This document shows positions 44,911-57,000 of a stretch of DNA of 64,000 bases, piece by piece (the first letter of the stretch is position 1; every line of letters starts with the position of its first letter). Position numbers and translations under genes: made by a program. The notes beneath the pieces were generated by a model. That model ran no database searches. It was not told the origin of the DNA and worked only from the letters and a program-made list of their open reading frames with translations. Where the stretch lies: the NCBI GenBank assembly GCA_015680685.1, contig MNCI01010462.1, forward strand, positions 428,382-492,381, written 5' to 3'. The DNA is from Gnetum montanum (taxonomy: Eukaryota; Streptophyta; Gnetopsida; Gnetales; Gnetaceae).

Positions 44911-45297
44911 TTATGTCACTACTAAATAAACCAATTGAGTGCTTGAGGCTAGACGAGGATGACCATGTGGAAGCACTGGGTGAGCTTCACAGATGAGGGC
45001 AGGGATTTCCTCATCACGGGAGATTGCGAGCTCGATGAGCATGTGTAGAGGATCATCGGGAAATAGAACGGAGGCAACATCGAAGAGGGGCATGGCCACA
45101 AGTAGAACCCCTGTGGTCCATTGCAGCGGCATGGTGAACCAGTAGGCCACCAGAAGCATGCAAAATGAAACTGGGCTCATAATTTTGATTATTTCTTCTC
45201 CTAGGTTGTCCAGTATGCTGCCTCTCTGCCTCTCTTCTTCTTCCTCTAACACGACGCTCTTAGCATCCAAAACTTAGACCGCACTTAGCATCGGCAT
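44911..45297 (-). pseudogene. Presenilin-derived fragment (TM1 joined to TM6 region)
   Basis: Presenilin is the catalytic aspartyl protease of gamma-secretase, a multi-pass membrane protein. From ATG at 45297, after an early TAA (codon 8), a frame reads RGSILDNLGEEIIKIMSPVS, the conserved presenilin N-terminus and start of TM1, then passes at MLLVAYWFT straight into the TM5-TM6 region: QWTTGVLLVAMPLFDVASVL, LHMLIELAISRDEEIPAL, EAHPVL. The Asp in PLFDV corresponds to the TM6 catalytic Asp (usually YD). Loops and TM2-TM4 (roughly 130 residues) are missing, and everything after the TM6 juxtamembrane segment is lost, including TM7 with the second Asp. A TATATATA lies 32 bases upstream of the ATG (45336-45329). 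It sits inside the copia-like element. Identity with presenilin is strong; function is not expected. Confidence 0.82.
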
Positions 45298-45328
45298 CGT
45301 TTGATCTATTTTTGTTCTAAATGTAGAG

Positions 45329-45336
45329 TATATATA
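45329..45336 (-). promoter_or_regulatory. TATA-like box upstream of the presenilin-derived frame
   Basis: TATATATA about 32 bases before the ATG on the - strand. If it is the original promoter, the fragment was copied from genomic DNA rather than from mRNA. AT-rich surroundings make a chance match possible. Confidence 0.4.
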
Positions 45337-45339
45337 GAG

Positions 45340-45920
45340 ACCCTTGACAAATTTCCTTTTTCTAGTGTCTCTACTACCAATCTGTTCCATGAAATGGCCA
45401 AAAATATGCCAACAAGTATTAATTTAGATTTTTCAATTATCATATAGCAAAAAATCTTTCAAAATAAATTTGTCTTTATGATTTCAAAACAATCCCCTAT
45501 CCCAAAGAAAAAAGCTTATTAGTTCATGAAATTTATGCAAGGATTTTAAATCACTTGAAAATAATATATCAAAAGATTAATTTTTAATAAAAACATTTAA
45601 AATTTTACTAGTACCACAAACCATCATTCAATTATAAGATTAATCACATTGTGCTAACAAGAGATACCATAATTTAAAATATTCTAACAGTATCAAGTAT
45701 CTTCTCTTGTAAGTACTTATCTTAAATATTGTAGAATACTAAAGCTAACATCCCACACATCAACACAATTTATTCTTTCCAAATTAAATAATAACATGAT
45801 ATTTAGCAAGCAAGGAAATAGAAAATTACCTTAACTTAACTTACTTGAAATTGAGAATTAAGATGCCTATAGTATTAGAGAATGAGATTTTTATTTTGAG
45901 GTTTCTTTTCTTGCACAAAC
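45340..45920. other. AT-rich region between captured fragment and copia gag-pol remnant
   Basis: AT-rich sequence without recognisable frames on either strand. The left edge of the retroelement coding remnant is near 45921. Confidence 0.5.
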
Positions 45921-47756
45921 TTATTCAATTTTCAAGGCTTGGCCCCTTTTAAGAAATTTTCTAGATAGTGTCTTCTCATTCTTAGGTTCCTCCCTCTTGA
46001 TTCTTCTCATTCTTATGTTCCTTGTTTTTTTAAGTTGTCCGATCTTTCTTGAATCCTCACTAATATGTTTACATATCCATTTTACCCTATGAAAAATCAT
46101 TTCTAGGAACATTCAAATAAGACCAAGTAATCCTATAATATGACCTAGTGCTCATGTGATAATATATTAAATTCCACTCCCATTTCTTATGCCCAAATTT
46201 ATGAAAATAATAACATCTTACTTCCCTATAGTAGTTAAAGTGATCATACGTAGAAGCTACTCTAGTTTGAGATGTAGTGCCAATTAATTCTTTAGTCTTT
46301 GGAATACCCTTAGGTTGAAATGGAGTTGGTGTAGATGATTCATCATATGTAAAACATCCCAACCCACTCTTATTATCTAGACTTCTTCCTTCTCCTAAGA
46401 CCATCTACACTAACTCTTTCTCTTTAACCAACCTTTCATTCACAAGTTTTATATCTACAATTTCCACTTTAGCTTGCTATAATACAATGTTAGTTTTTCA
46501 TTCTTAGCCCTTAGGTATGAGGGTTCTTTGGTAAGACTGGAAATTGATGAATTTAATAGAGAGATCTCATGATTTTTTGTGTTAACTTGCTTATTCAAAT
46601 TATTACAAAGATGTTGAAAAGATAATAATTCATTACATAACAAATCAAACCTTTCTTTCTCATTTAGTTCATCATCTAAGAAGCCAACATCATAATCTAT
46701 GAGGCCCATACATAGGAGTTGTCAATTTTGAGCATCATCATCCACTTCTTCCACATTTTTCTTTCCATCATTCCAACTAGTATAGAAGTTGGCCTTTTTC
46801 ATCTTCTTATCATTTCTATCCCTCTACTGTAACCTATAATTACTAGAACATTCAGAGGCCACATGACCTCTTCAACCACATACCTAGCATTCTATTAAAG
46901 AGGAATCAAAGTTAGAGTTTGAAACAGTTCTATTTCTTTCCTTACATTTTTATTTACCTCTAAATTGGTTAGATCTTTATTGATTGAAATTGTTACTTTT
47001 TCTTGCCATAAGATTTTGTATTCTTCTTAGGAGAAGAGATATCTCCTCTTCACTACCCATATCTTATTCAGTAGATTCCTTTTCTTCGGAGGCTAGTATT
47101 AGGACTATGGATTTTTCTTGAATAGATCCTTTTCTTATGAGGTTCATTTCATAAGCAATGAGAGCACATCAAAGCTCTTAAAATATCAAAATATAAAAGT
47201 CTCTAATCTCCTCTGTGGCAATGAAGTTTAGTCTAAATTCCCATTGGAATGTTCTAATTATTTTATATATGGCATCACTTTTAGGAAAATATTTACTAGT
47301 ATCTATAATAGAAATAATAAGATCATTTTCTCCAGAGAAACACTCTTTTATTTTCTTTCCTTCTCTCATTTTGAGCTTATCATATTCACTTTGCAAAACC
47401 AAGAGTTTAGATTGCTTAACTATTAAAGTTTCCTCAAAAGTAGCCTCTAAAGTTACCCAAATTTCTTTGGCTATTTTACAATTGGCTACTCTCTTAAATT
47501 TAGATTTGTTCAAAGCACAATAAAATCAATTTTTTTGTTTATGATCAAGCATCAACTTATGTTTTTCTTATTATGTCCATTTTCTTCATGACTTGATGAC
47601 TTTTGTTATGTTGTTGATGAGTAGTGTGTAGCCTTCATGGATGGACTCCCAAATTTCAAATTCCATAGATTTGAAGAATCTTTACATCCTAGCTTTCAAA
47701 TAGATGAAGTCAAATCCATTGATCATGGGTGAATTTTTATAAGATGTCCCCTCCAT
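45921..47756 (-). pseudogene. Ty1/copia-like gag, decayed
   Basis: From ATG at 47756 (MEGTSYKNSPMINGFDFIYL) the frame shows the typical copia gag start (KARM, FKSMEFEIWESI). The UBN2-type core follows at 47513-47178: RVANCKIAKEIWVTLEATFE, VKQSKLLVLQSEYDKLKM, then KECFSGENDLI. A zinc knuckle C-x2-C-x4-H-x4-C lies at about 46885-46845, with stops at two variable positions. A coiled-coil region (46709-46455: LCNELLSFQHLCNNLNKQ) and a second knuckle-like YYFHKFGHKKW (about 46220-46185) follow. The pattern fits gag and the start of pol in Tork-like copia elements. Integrase and polymerase are absent. Confidence 0.8.
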
Positions 47757-47794
47757 TATTCACTCTTAAAGTTGATGATGAAGAAGAGTACTAG

Positions 47795-47806
47795 GCTTTA
47801 ATAGCA
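47795..47806 (-). other. Primer binding site of the copia-like element
   Basis: On the - strand TGCTATTAAAGC lies two bases inside the 5' LTR end and matches the initiator-Met tRNA primer site TGGTATCAGAGC at 9 of 12 positions. Usual for copia elements. Confidence 0.7.
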
Positions 47807-47808
47807 CA

Positions 47809-48951
47809 TGAAGATCATTGAACTCAGAAAGTGGGGGGATAAGGGTGGAGAGGGGAAAGGGAGGATGGGGGAGGGGAAGGGGGGATGAATAAGTTTCCAA
47901 CATTAAAATTTATTTAGACAAAGCACACAGACCAAATTTAATGTGGTTCCCTAGCTTGGGGAGCCCACACTTGGGAGGATAGTTCAAATGCACACCTCTA
48001 GACATTATTGCTTGTAAATAAGGTTTGAAATATACCATACCCTATACAAGTTCTAGGCTCCATTCCAAAGTGACTCGATGCTATGAATCCACTCAACCTC
48101 AAAGGGTCCTAACAAGCTTAGAATGTGGTTTGAAGGATTTCACAACCTTTACAATCTTAAGCTTTGCTCGAGGGTGCTGTGGTGCTATACCAACACTCAA
48201 TCCCACAGGATCTCAATAAGCTCAAGCAAGATGCCTTTTCACAAGAAGCACATAAACCCCATAAAATAACAAAAGAGAAAAAAAATTAGAAATGATTAAT
48301 GCAAATCAATTTTTTGATCCTTGTACTTGAGGTAAAACTCACTTTACAATGGACAAAAGATAATATAGTGAAAAGCAACAATGATTACACAATGATTGTA
48401 CCGAAGCTTGTACATTTTCCAATAATAATGATCTCTTATTATAGTCAATATAAAATTCATCTTAGAACTTGTGCAATGGCATTTAATGGTCATGGAGTAT
48501 GTCTTCTTTAGGGTTGAGATGCCTTTCTGCATCTGGGTACCATTCTACAAAGGCATCTTTATTTGGCGAAAAACATCTTTTTGTAATTGGCCTTCATTCT
48601 AGAAAGATTTCTTTGTTTAGTGAAAGAAATCTACTATTTCTTGGAGACGTCTTTCTTTGCATCCTTTGCATTTTTATTTCTTCATTACTTGTCCACAATC
48701 TTGGACATCTGCATGTTCCAATGATGTTAACTTTTCTTCTAAGGTATTTGGTGTTTGTCCATGTTCTTTAAATTCTTGCATGTTCACTTAAGACATTGTG
48801 AATGACCTTTTCCTTTGAGCTTGCCAGTTCATTCCTTGTCATCTCATATTATTTTTCCATGCACTTTTTCCTACAAACACAATAACCAAAATCATACAAA
48901 CAACTTTTGATTCCATTTTACTTAATGTTTTGACACATCAAAAGGTCAACA
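47809..48951 (-). repeat. 5' LTR of the copia-like element
   Basis: 1143-bp LTR, on the - strand TGTTGACCTTTTGATG...to ...TTCA. It matches 38995-40242 over its length with many substitutions. A G-rich tract occupies 47831-47886 on the + strand. Confidence 0.85.
47831..47886 (+). repeat. G-rich tract (quadruplex-prone) in the copia LTR
   Basis: Seven runs of three to six G separated by one to five mostly purine bases (gtggggggataagggtggag, then aggggaaagggagg and on). Pattern fits a G-quadruplex motif. The matching place in the other LTR is the N gap. Confidence 0.8.
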
Positions 48952-48957
48952 ACTAAC

Positions 48958-51900
48958 TTATGTGATACCATAGCCATAGATGCCTCATCCATAGTTGTAG
49001 TAATCTAAGAAGTAAAGAACTCAACTAGTATGAAAGTTATTTTGAAGAGGTTGAAAGAACTCTAAGCCTAGATACCTGAGATAAATATATCTCTCTTATT
49101 TCATTCAATGATCTTCCTCTTCAATCACTTAAGGTATGTCTCCTAATTAGCCTTATACTTCTACTTGTGATCCTTTTCTATGTTATCCCACTCAAGGATC
49201 CAAGCACTATAATCCTTGCAGTCCTAGGCCTTTTGGGAGATCAATTCCATCTACATTTGTAAATATTGAGAAAGGATAACCTTGTCATGAATGGTGTGTA
49301 AGTAGTGGGACAATGTAATCTCCTTGGTCTAAAAGGCCTCTAAGTTGGCCACTTTGGCTTCTACAAAGGCCTTGTGATCCTCAAGATCTTGGATCCTCTT
49401 GGCCTACCTTTTTTTTCCTCCTTCAAGATCATAACTTATTTCCATAGGGATTCATTGGACCTTTGAATCTTCCATGAAGCTTTTGCACATGAAATTGGTA
49501 GATTAGTGCTAGTTATGTATAACTTCAATGGGACATGTAAGGTGTCAGGAGAAAGCTTAGATAAGGAGTCAAACTCCATGTCTTAGGCTAGGTCCTACAT
49601 AACTAATGGCATTGAAGAAATCAAACATATAACTGCAAACATGATATACAATCTAAGTTAGTTGTAGCATAAAATATAACTAATAGTAAAATAACTAAGG
49701 CATAGCCAAACATAGTTCTTATTAATCTTGGATAGAATTTGTTGCAACTAGCCAACAATGTCCTTTGCCATCCCATGCATGAATTCTATCTTGTTTGAGA
49801 CCTCTACCCATGGTTTCATGAAAAACATGGTTGTAGAGGGCTTTGCTTGTGGCTTAAGAACTACGATAAGCATAATAATGATTGAGTAAGTAAGAAATAA
49901 GAAATTAAATATAAAACCATAGATGATAATAATGATAATGAGTGAATAATAGGCATACTTGCATTTACATTCACATTCACATTTTTATTCTCCTCCTTAT
50001 CATCATTAGGGATGTTGATTGGAGGCTTGCACCAAACAAGGCATCTAGATCATCCATATCTTACTACAAGAGGATATCCTCTACACACCTTTGTTTATCC
50101 TTTTCCATGGCAACTATGCACCTCCACTCCTCCTTCTCTATATGTCTATGTGCCTTCTCTGCTTGTCTTTTCTCTTCTTTCGTAGTGGTAGTTAGGGCTA
50201 CTATGTTCTACCATTGACCTATAGCCATGACCCATTAGATAAGTTCACACATATAGCCATAGGAAGTAACATAGCCAAAAGCATTAGGAATGTAGTTAAA
50301 GCATACTTGTGATTACTTGATCTAAGTGAGGAATCATAAAGATGATCCTTTGCTTGGAGGGTGGCTTTGATGATGGTGGTGCATTCTCTACTATTCATTT
50401 CAAATTAGTGTTGGCTACTCCATTAGCCTTAGCATGCAACCATCAAGCTCTCTAGATGTTCATGGTGAATGTAAGAGGCTTCTCCTCCATGGGATTAAGA
50501 AATTCTCATCGACTAACACCAAGGTTCCTGGTGTTCATAGATAATGAATCTTTCATATCCTTTGGTGGGTTTTGAACCTACATAGTTGGATAAAGATGTT
50601 TTATCCAAGGCTTGAAGAGTTTTTTTCTTGTCCTAGTGCATCCATGAACCATTTCCCCTCAACACCAACAATTCTATGAACCTCTTCAAATAGCCTACAA
50701 AAAATGCATCATGCATCTGAACTATGGTAGAGGAATCCTCATAGAGTTTGAGGATTTACTCTCAAAGGATAGTCACCAAGGAAGAAAACCAAATAAAATT
50801 AGTCCCTCAATTAAGGCCTTCTTGAATCTCTATCCCTTTCTAATACCAATTACCATCTTTTTCAATAACAATGTTGGAAAGGGTTTAGACTAAAATAAAA
50901 GATTGGACTCAAAAGCAAGTTCAAAATAACCCTTGTTGGCATCAAACCACTCATTAAATTACTTATTATGGTTGGCCTCCTTCATTGGTTTCATGGTAAT
51001 TTCTATTCCATCAACAAGAACACCAAATAGTTCACAAAAGGTAGCCTTACTCATGGCAATCGCAATTTGTATGTCTTGCACTATGGTGCAGAACAGATTA
51101 GCTCCTACGTCAAAGGTGTTAATGATGTTCAACATCTCTAAAAAATGGATAGTAGGGCTAGGCACCATAAATACATTGATCAAACCACTAAGCATGATGT
51201 TTGTCTAAATTTTCTCAGACACCTTCCCCCTCAACCACTCCTATGTTGGCCCCAAATCACTGAACATTTGGATGAGAGTATCCATAGAACATCTAGTTAG
51301 GGGTATAGTGACATTAGTAGAAGTGGAAGGTCCTATTAGCCAAAGATAAACACTTAGCATCAATACAACTATGTTTAGACCATAGAATACTTAAGACCCA
51401 TATAGCCATAAAAATTTAGATATAACATAGAAGATCATCCTTTTTCTTACCTCTCTTATTCTTACTCAGTGAAGCTTGTGTAGGGCTCCCAATAGTGCCC
51501 ATATCTTTGATAGCCTTGGGAGCCATCCACTAGATATGTGCTATTTTGGTGGCCACACACTTCTTGTAAACAGGGTTAAATTTGATAGCTGTTCAAAAAA
51601 AACATGTTTGATCTTAGGGCCTTTGGTAAATTCACTCAACATGGTGTTGGGTACCACCAAGGTCTAATCATTCTTGATCAACCCTTGCTCATTAACCTTG
51701 TACCTTCAAAATGTGTGTGAAATCAACAAGTTAAGAAATATGACCAAATTAAACAAAGTCAAAAAATTAAAACCTATAACAACTATGCTTACCCATGTAA
51801 TTGGTATAAATTGCTTAGAGGATTTTGAAATAAGGAGTGGACTTTTTGTATCACCATTAGAGCATTATTGATGTTGTATCTAGAATACTCTGACATCTTC

Positions 51901-53817
51901 TAGATGTCCAAAAGGTAATGAGCATTGATGGTATCCTTCATTTTCACTATCTCTCCTACCACTTGAGTCTCTACATCATTAGTTATGAATTGAGCAACCA
52001 AACACATAGACCTAGGTAACAAGGTCTCCACTATGACACTAACCATCTTTGTAGACAAGTGTGATCACATCATCACACTATAGTTCTATAGAAGATAGCC
52101 AAGGAACCCCCTTGTCCCCAGATGAAACCATAGTAATCCCTTCTCATGGTCCAAATAAGGAAGAGGGTTATTTCTCTTGGGATGGTCGATACAACATAAG
52201 ATGACCACTAATTAAACCATGATGAGTATGGGATTTAGTTGAACCCTCTATGGGGGAAATGTAAGCATCGTTAGGATCATGTTTTAATGCTTCGAATTTC
52301 CTTATGAGTCACATGAAACACCATAGTTAGAGGGTGAAATTAACCCCTGTACAAAGCTTTAAAGTGTTTGTGATAATTTATTTAGATATTTGATAACAAG
52401 AAATCTACAACTATCATAGCCATTAAACCTTTATAGCGATAACATTGTAGCAAAAATATTATAGCCTAAACATCATAGCCAAGATTATGCCTTAGTTCAA
52501 ACCATACATTAATATAGAAAAAGCATTTAAAACCTAGAAAAAATAGTCATAGGAAAAAGCCTATTGAAAATAGCTAAAATTTATATGAAGCTAATCTTAG
52601 AGCATTTTTTACATCTTTAGGAATTCCGAAGGGCATGGAAATTGATGGGAGAAATCTCTAAGTATGGTAATATCATCTATGTCCAAAGGGGTCAACTGCT
52701 ACATACAAGATTAAGACAAAGTAACTTAGGCTTGATGAAAAATTCATTAAAATTTCATCCAATCTTTGATATTAGTAATTCAATCAAAGAAGGAATCTTA
52801 AAATCATAAGATTTTCAGCCATGATAATTACAACTAAAAAAACATAAGCATTTGTACATAAAACATAGCCATAAAAAGCAAAACTGTAGCCATCAACCTA
52901 AGCCCCTTTTGGGTAGCATTGGAAAAACAATTCATCAAAAATTTGTTTGATCTTGAAATGGAGTGATTATACCATCATTTGAAATATTAAATTGAGTCAT
53001 ATGCACCAAAGGTTAATAGAAATTCAAAACCCCTACATTTTATTTTACAAAATTTTGTAAACTTGGAGAAAAATATTAAAGAACATAAACCCTGATTACA
53101 TAACCTAATTGAAACAACCATAACTTTTTCATTATGAACTAAAATAAAATGATGCCATAGCCATTTGAAATATCAAACATAACCATAAAAAATGCATAAC
53201 TTTAGAATTTTCCAACATCAAGTCATTTTTGTAATAAAAAAATCTACAATTTTTCCTACTTTTTTCCATCAAAAAGGCACTAAAAGACATAAAATTTATA
53301 AAACCCAACTTAATCTAGCCATGGATTATAAATGAAACAATCCAAACTTGAATCCATCAAAAAATTCATAAGCATAGTGGGAAATATTTTTTTAAAATTT
53401 AATTTTAACAAGTCATTTAGCCTAGATGTAAGAAAAATAGCTTCATCACAAAAATTTTAGGTAAAAGCACACAAAAAGTAGGCCTATTTTTCAAAATCAA
53501 ATCTACACAAGCTTGAATAGAAAAATGAACTTGGATCTACATAGAAATGGCCAACATATGATGTAGGAGTTTTTTTATAATTTAATTTCATCAAGTCCTT
53601 TCAAGTAGATCTAAATAAAACAAGCTTTTCCTAGCAAGAAAAAGCACAAAATAACTAAGAAAACTCTGAAAAAAATGGTTAGAATGACATACCTTGGAAC
53701 AAAGGAGGAAGACCCCTAGATGGAAATGACCCTAGGAAGAGTAGAAATATTCTTGTATGCCTCATATTATTTTTGAATCTTGGGATTCTTGCTATTGAGT
53801 TCATGTTGGTTTACCAT
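48958..53817 (-). pseudogene. Antisense gene, E3 copy: main part right of the copia insertion
   Basis: Homologue of the E2 gene (22336-27448) on the strand opposite to E3 gag-pol. Exon 1 is 53817-53693 (ATG 53817; SKNPKIQ, YEAYKNISTLPRVISI; donor AG|GTATGT). The exon 2 block is about 52130-51850 (GFLGYLL, SHLST, VETLLPRS). The exon 4 block is about 51330-50550 (SMDTLIQMFS, PTIHFLEMLNII, CELFGVLVDG, RFIELLVLRGN). The exon 5 block is 50217-49960 (EEKRQAEKAHRHIEKEE, MDDLDALF). Exon 6 contains MFFMKPWVEVSNKIEF (about 49830-49783). Exon 7 contains AKASWKIQRSNES and EKDHK (about 49495-49160). All match E2 in order. Stops are frequent. It is interrupted by the copia-like element. Confidence 0.65.
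52300..53690. other. AT-rich intron 1 of the E3 antisense gene
   Basis: AT-rich DNA between the exon 2 block and exon 1 of the antisense copy. No other gene seen. Similar in composition to 2.9-4.4 kb in E1. Confidence 0.5.
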
Positions 53818-54099
53818 GGCTCCAACAACATTGAAAAAGCTTGAAAACTTGGATGGTTGAAGCTTCCACACTGGCTAGGAGGAGGACCTAAGGCTTCAAT
53901 GCTAATTATGGATGATTGATGCTACAAAAATCTCTATTAAGGCTCACCTCCAATGCACTAGATTTTAGAATGATGATTTGTAATGATTTTTTGCAAGATT
54001 TGACGATAAAAACCTAAACCTAAACCAAAACACTTCCACACAAACCCCTATTGCCAATTTTGTGCCTTAGGACTACAAGTGCATTGGAGTTCATTAGGA

Positions 54100-57000
54100 G
54101 AAACTCTATTTCATGATAGGAGTGATGGAAAACAATAGCTTAGTTTGAAATTTTTAATTTTTTGATTTTCTCCATTAGGCTTCACCAGTTTCCACCATAC
54201 TATGATGGGTTTTAAGCTCACAAACCTTTTCTACACTAGAGTTTTGGATTATTAAAATCCATTGAACATCCTTTTAAGCTCAACCCCCTTCCATCCATGC
54301 TACCCAAAATGGAACCAATGTGGATGCATGCTTACTCCCTCCTATAACTAGAAGACTTAACTCCCCTTGTTATTTTTGATGGTTTCCATTGACTTGCATG
54401 AACCCTAGACTCTGGTAGAAGGAAACATCTCAAGAAATGCTACAATTTTGGGCTACCATATTGGGATACCACTCCTTAGCAAGGAGCCTAGCATGAAGTA
54501 AAGGAGTTAATACCTATTCTTACCCCTCAATGATATGGCCCCTAGGGTTGGTCCACATGACCTAGAACCCATCTAGTCATCTTTGGCAAGTCTAAATCCT
54601 TGGAAAGCCTAATCAAAAGTGATAAAAATCTTTGGACTTGGTTCTTTCACATTGAGAAAGGCTCCCTCCATGCTCGCCAACATGGAGCTAGCATGGATGG
54701 GTGCAGGTGACCTTAAATAACCAAAATCAACCATCTAGTTGCTAATTTTCAACTCTAACACTCATTTTCAGCCTTTGATAGCCTATTTTTGCATTTAAAC
54801 ACATTGATATTCATTCTTAAATCTTTTCCCAAATTGGTGAATCCTTCCTCCACACTACCTAATGTGGAGGCTTAGGGGGTATGACCTAAAACACTTCTTC
54901 AAGTACTAAGTGACCATAAATTTCACCTTAACAACCCATATGCTTCCCCATGACCTTCGATAGTCAATAAGCTTCAAAATTTGAGTCAATTTCAATACCA
55001 TAATTGTATTCCACACTAAGCCCTCCCTCTTCCATAATGGCCAATGTGGAACTAGTCTAGATGCTCTAAGGGATGCCATGAAACTCATTTCTATGATCCA
55101 AAATAGATTTAGGACCTACCCTAGTGACCTCTAAACACTGTTGAAGCCTGTTGAAATCTTCATGTGGCTTCAAACTTATAAAATATGTTAAAAATCCAAC
55201 ACTCACATTCCTTTCATGGTAGGGCCACCTTGCCCAATGTGGAGGAAAGCAAGGAGGGTTGCATGAACACCAAGAAGCCTTAGAATTGAGGGATTTTAAG
55301 GACAAATCTTGTCTATTGATCTCTACAACCCTTGGAAACATCAAAACCCTATTAAAACCTACTAAAAGTGACCCAGGCCCTACCCTTTAATCTTCCATGC
55401 TAGCTAGTGTGGAGCTAGCTTGGATGAAAAGGGGAATGGTCAAAAAACCCCAAGTTTTACCTTATAATGAATTCTAATTAATATCTGAACCTTCCTAGGG
55501 ACTCTAAAAACTAAAAATGGTAAAAAAAAATTATTCTTTTCCATGATTTCCAAGGTCCTCCTAGCTGGTTCCACATTGGCCAATGTGTAGCCAACATTGG
55601 ACAAATTTGGAACCTCATAAAATCATCCAAAACCCTTAGAAAACTACCTAATTTTACCATTAGGATTTCATTGTTGACTCCAGCAACTTTGGAAACATAC
55701 ATTCATGATAAAAAATTATTAAAATTAACCAAAAATCAATATTTTAGAATCCTCCTAGTTGCTCCCATGCTGACTAGCATGGAGCCAGTGTGAAACAAAG
55801 TGGGTAACCTTCAAAATCACTTAGTAACCCTCAAAATTTCCTAATTCTAATCTAAAACCCTAATCCTCAACACTAAAAACCTTGGAGGTACACATGTATG
55901 ACTAGAATTAACTAGAAATGGTCAAAAATTGATCTCCCTTAATCCTCCTAGCTAGTTCCATGTTAGCCAATGTGAAGCCAATGTGGAACTAAAGGGATAA
56001 CCTCTAAAACCACCTAGAAGACATACATGCATGATCAAAGATGGTTGAAAATGTTCTAAAGTTAAATTCTTGAGATCCTCCTATCTAGTTCCATGCTAGC
56101 TAGCATGGAGCGAATGTGGAACAGTGGTGGAAACTTTAAAAATCATTGAAAAACCTTTCAAAGCATCAAGTTTTTATCCTAAGTTGTGACCATTGACACT
56201 AGCAAACTTGGGAATGCACATGCATGGACAATTGTGGACAAAATTCATCCAAATATAAGATTTTTGTTTCTTCCATGTTGGGATCTCTCTCTTCCACATT
56301 GCCTAGTGTGAAGACAAATGGGGCTTATTTGAGAATCCTAGATATTTCAAAACAACATCAAATGACCTTGCATGCATTGTAGAACCCTATCCACACCTTT
56401 GGAAGCCATTAGATTTTTAAAATTCAATCCAACATAGCCATAAATAATTTCCATAAGGTCTTCTATACTTGTTCCATGCTATCCATTGTAGAGCTAGTGT
56501 GGAATCAAAGGGGTAAGTATAGAAACAAATAATATAGCCTTAAAATTGCAAACTTTTGATGCTAGGCCTTGACCATTAGCACTAGAAACCCCAAACGTGA
56601 ACATGTAGAGCCAAAATTGAGAAAAAATAATCAAAAATAAATCTTTTGAGATTATCCTCACTATTTTCATTCTAGCTAGCATGGTTCAAAGATAGGTGAC
56701 TCAAAAATCCACTTAGGAATGATAGAAGCTATTATATTTTTATCCTAAATCCTAGCCCTTAACACCAGCAACCTTGGGATGACACATGCATGGTATATTA
56801 TTGTTGAAACTGATTTAGATATGAGATCTATGGTTCTTTAATGTTGGCTAATGTGGAAGAGTTTCCTTTTCCCCTTAGACAAAAAATTGACATTCTAGGA
56901 GGCCAAGAACTCACACCAGGGAAGCCTAAGACCTCATATCCTTAAGATTGTAATCATTTGAGCTCGGTTTGATCCTCAAATACCTTCAACTCCCTTATTC

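Larger units (their letters stand above)
38995..48951 (-). mobile_element. Ty1/copia-like LTR retrotransposon carrying host-gene fragments
   Basis: Minus-strand element inserted in the E3 antisense gene. Right LTR (5') 47809-48951, left LTR (3') 38995-40242. On the - strand the LTR begins TGTTGACC. CTAAC at 38988-38992 and 48953-48957 is a probable target duplication, offset by one or two bases from ideal termini. It has gag with a UBN2-type domain and zinc knuckle, but no recognisable integrase, reverse transcriptase or RNase H. Presenilin and LRR fragments lie in that space on the same strand. Confidence 0.8.

Noticed and set aside
54906-55702. Minus-strand open frames of 60-92 codons in the E3 spacer
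   Set aside because: They follow the ~190-bp repeat, have no homologous counterpart in E1 or E2, and show no domain.
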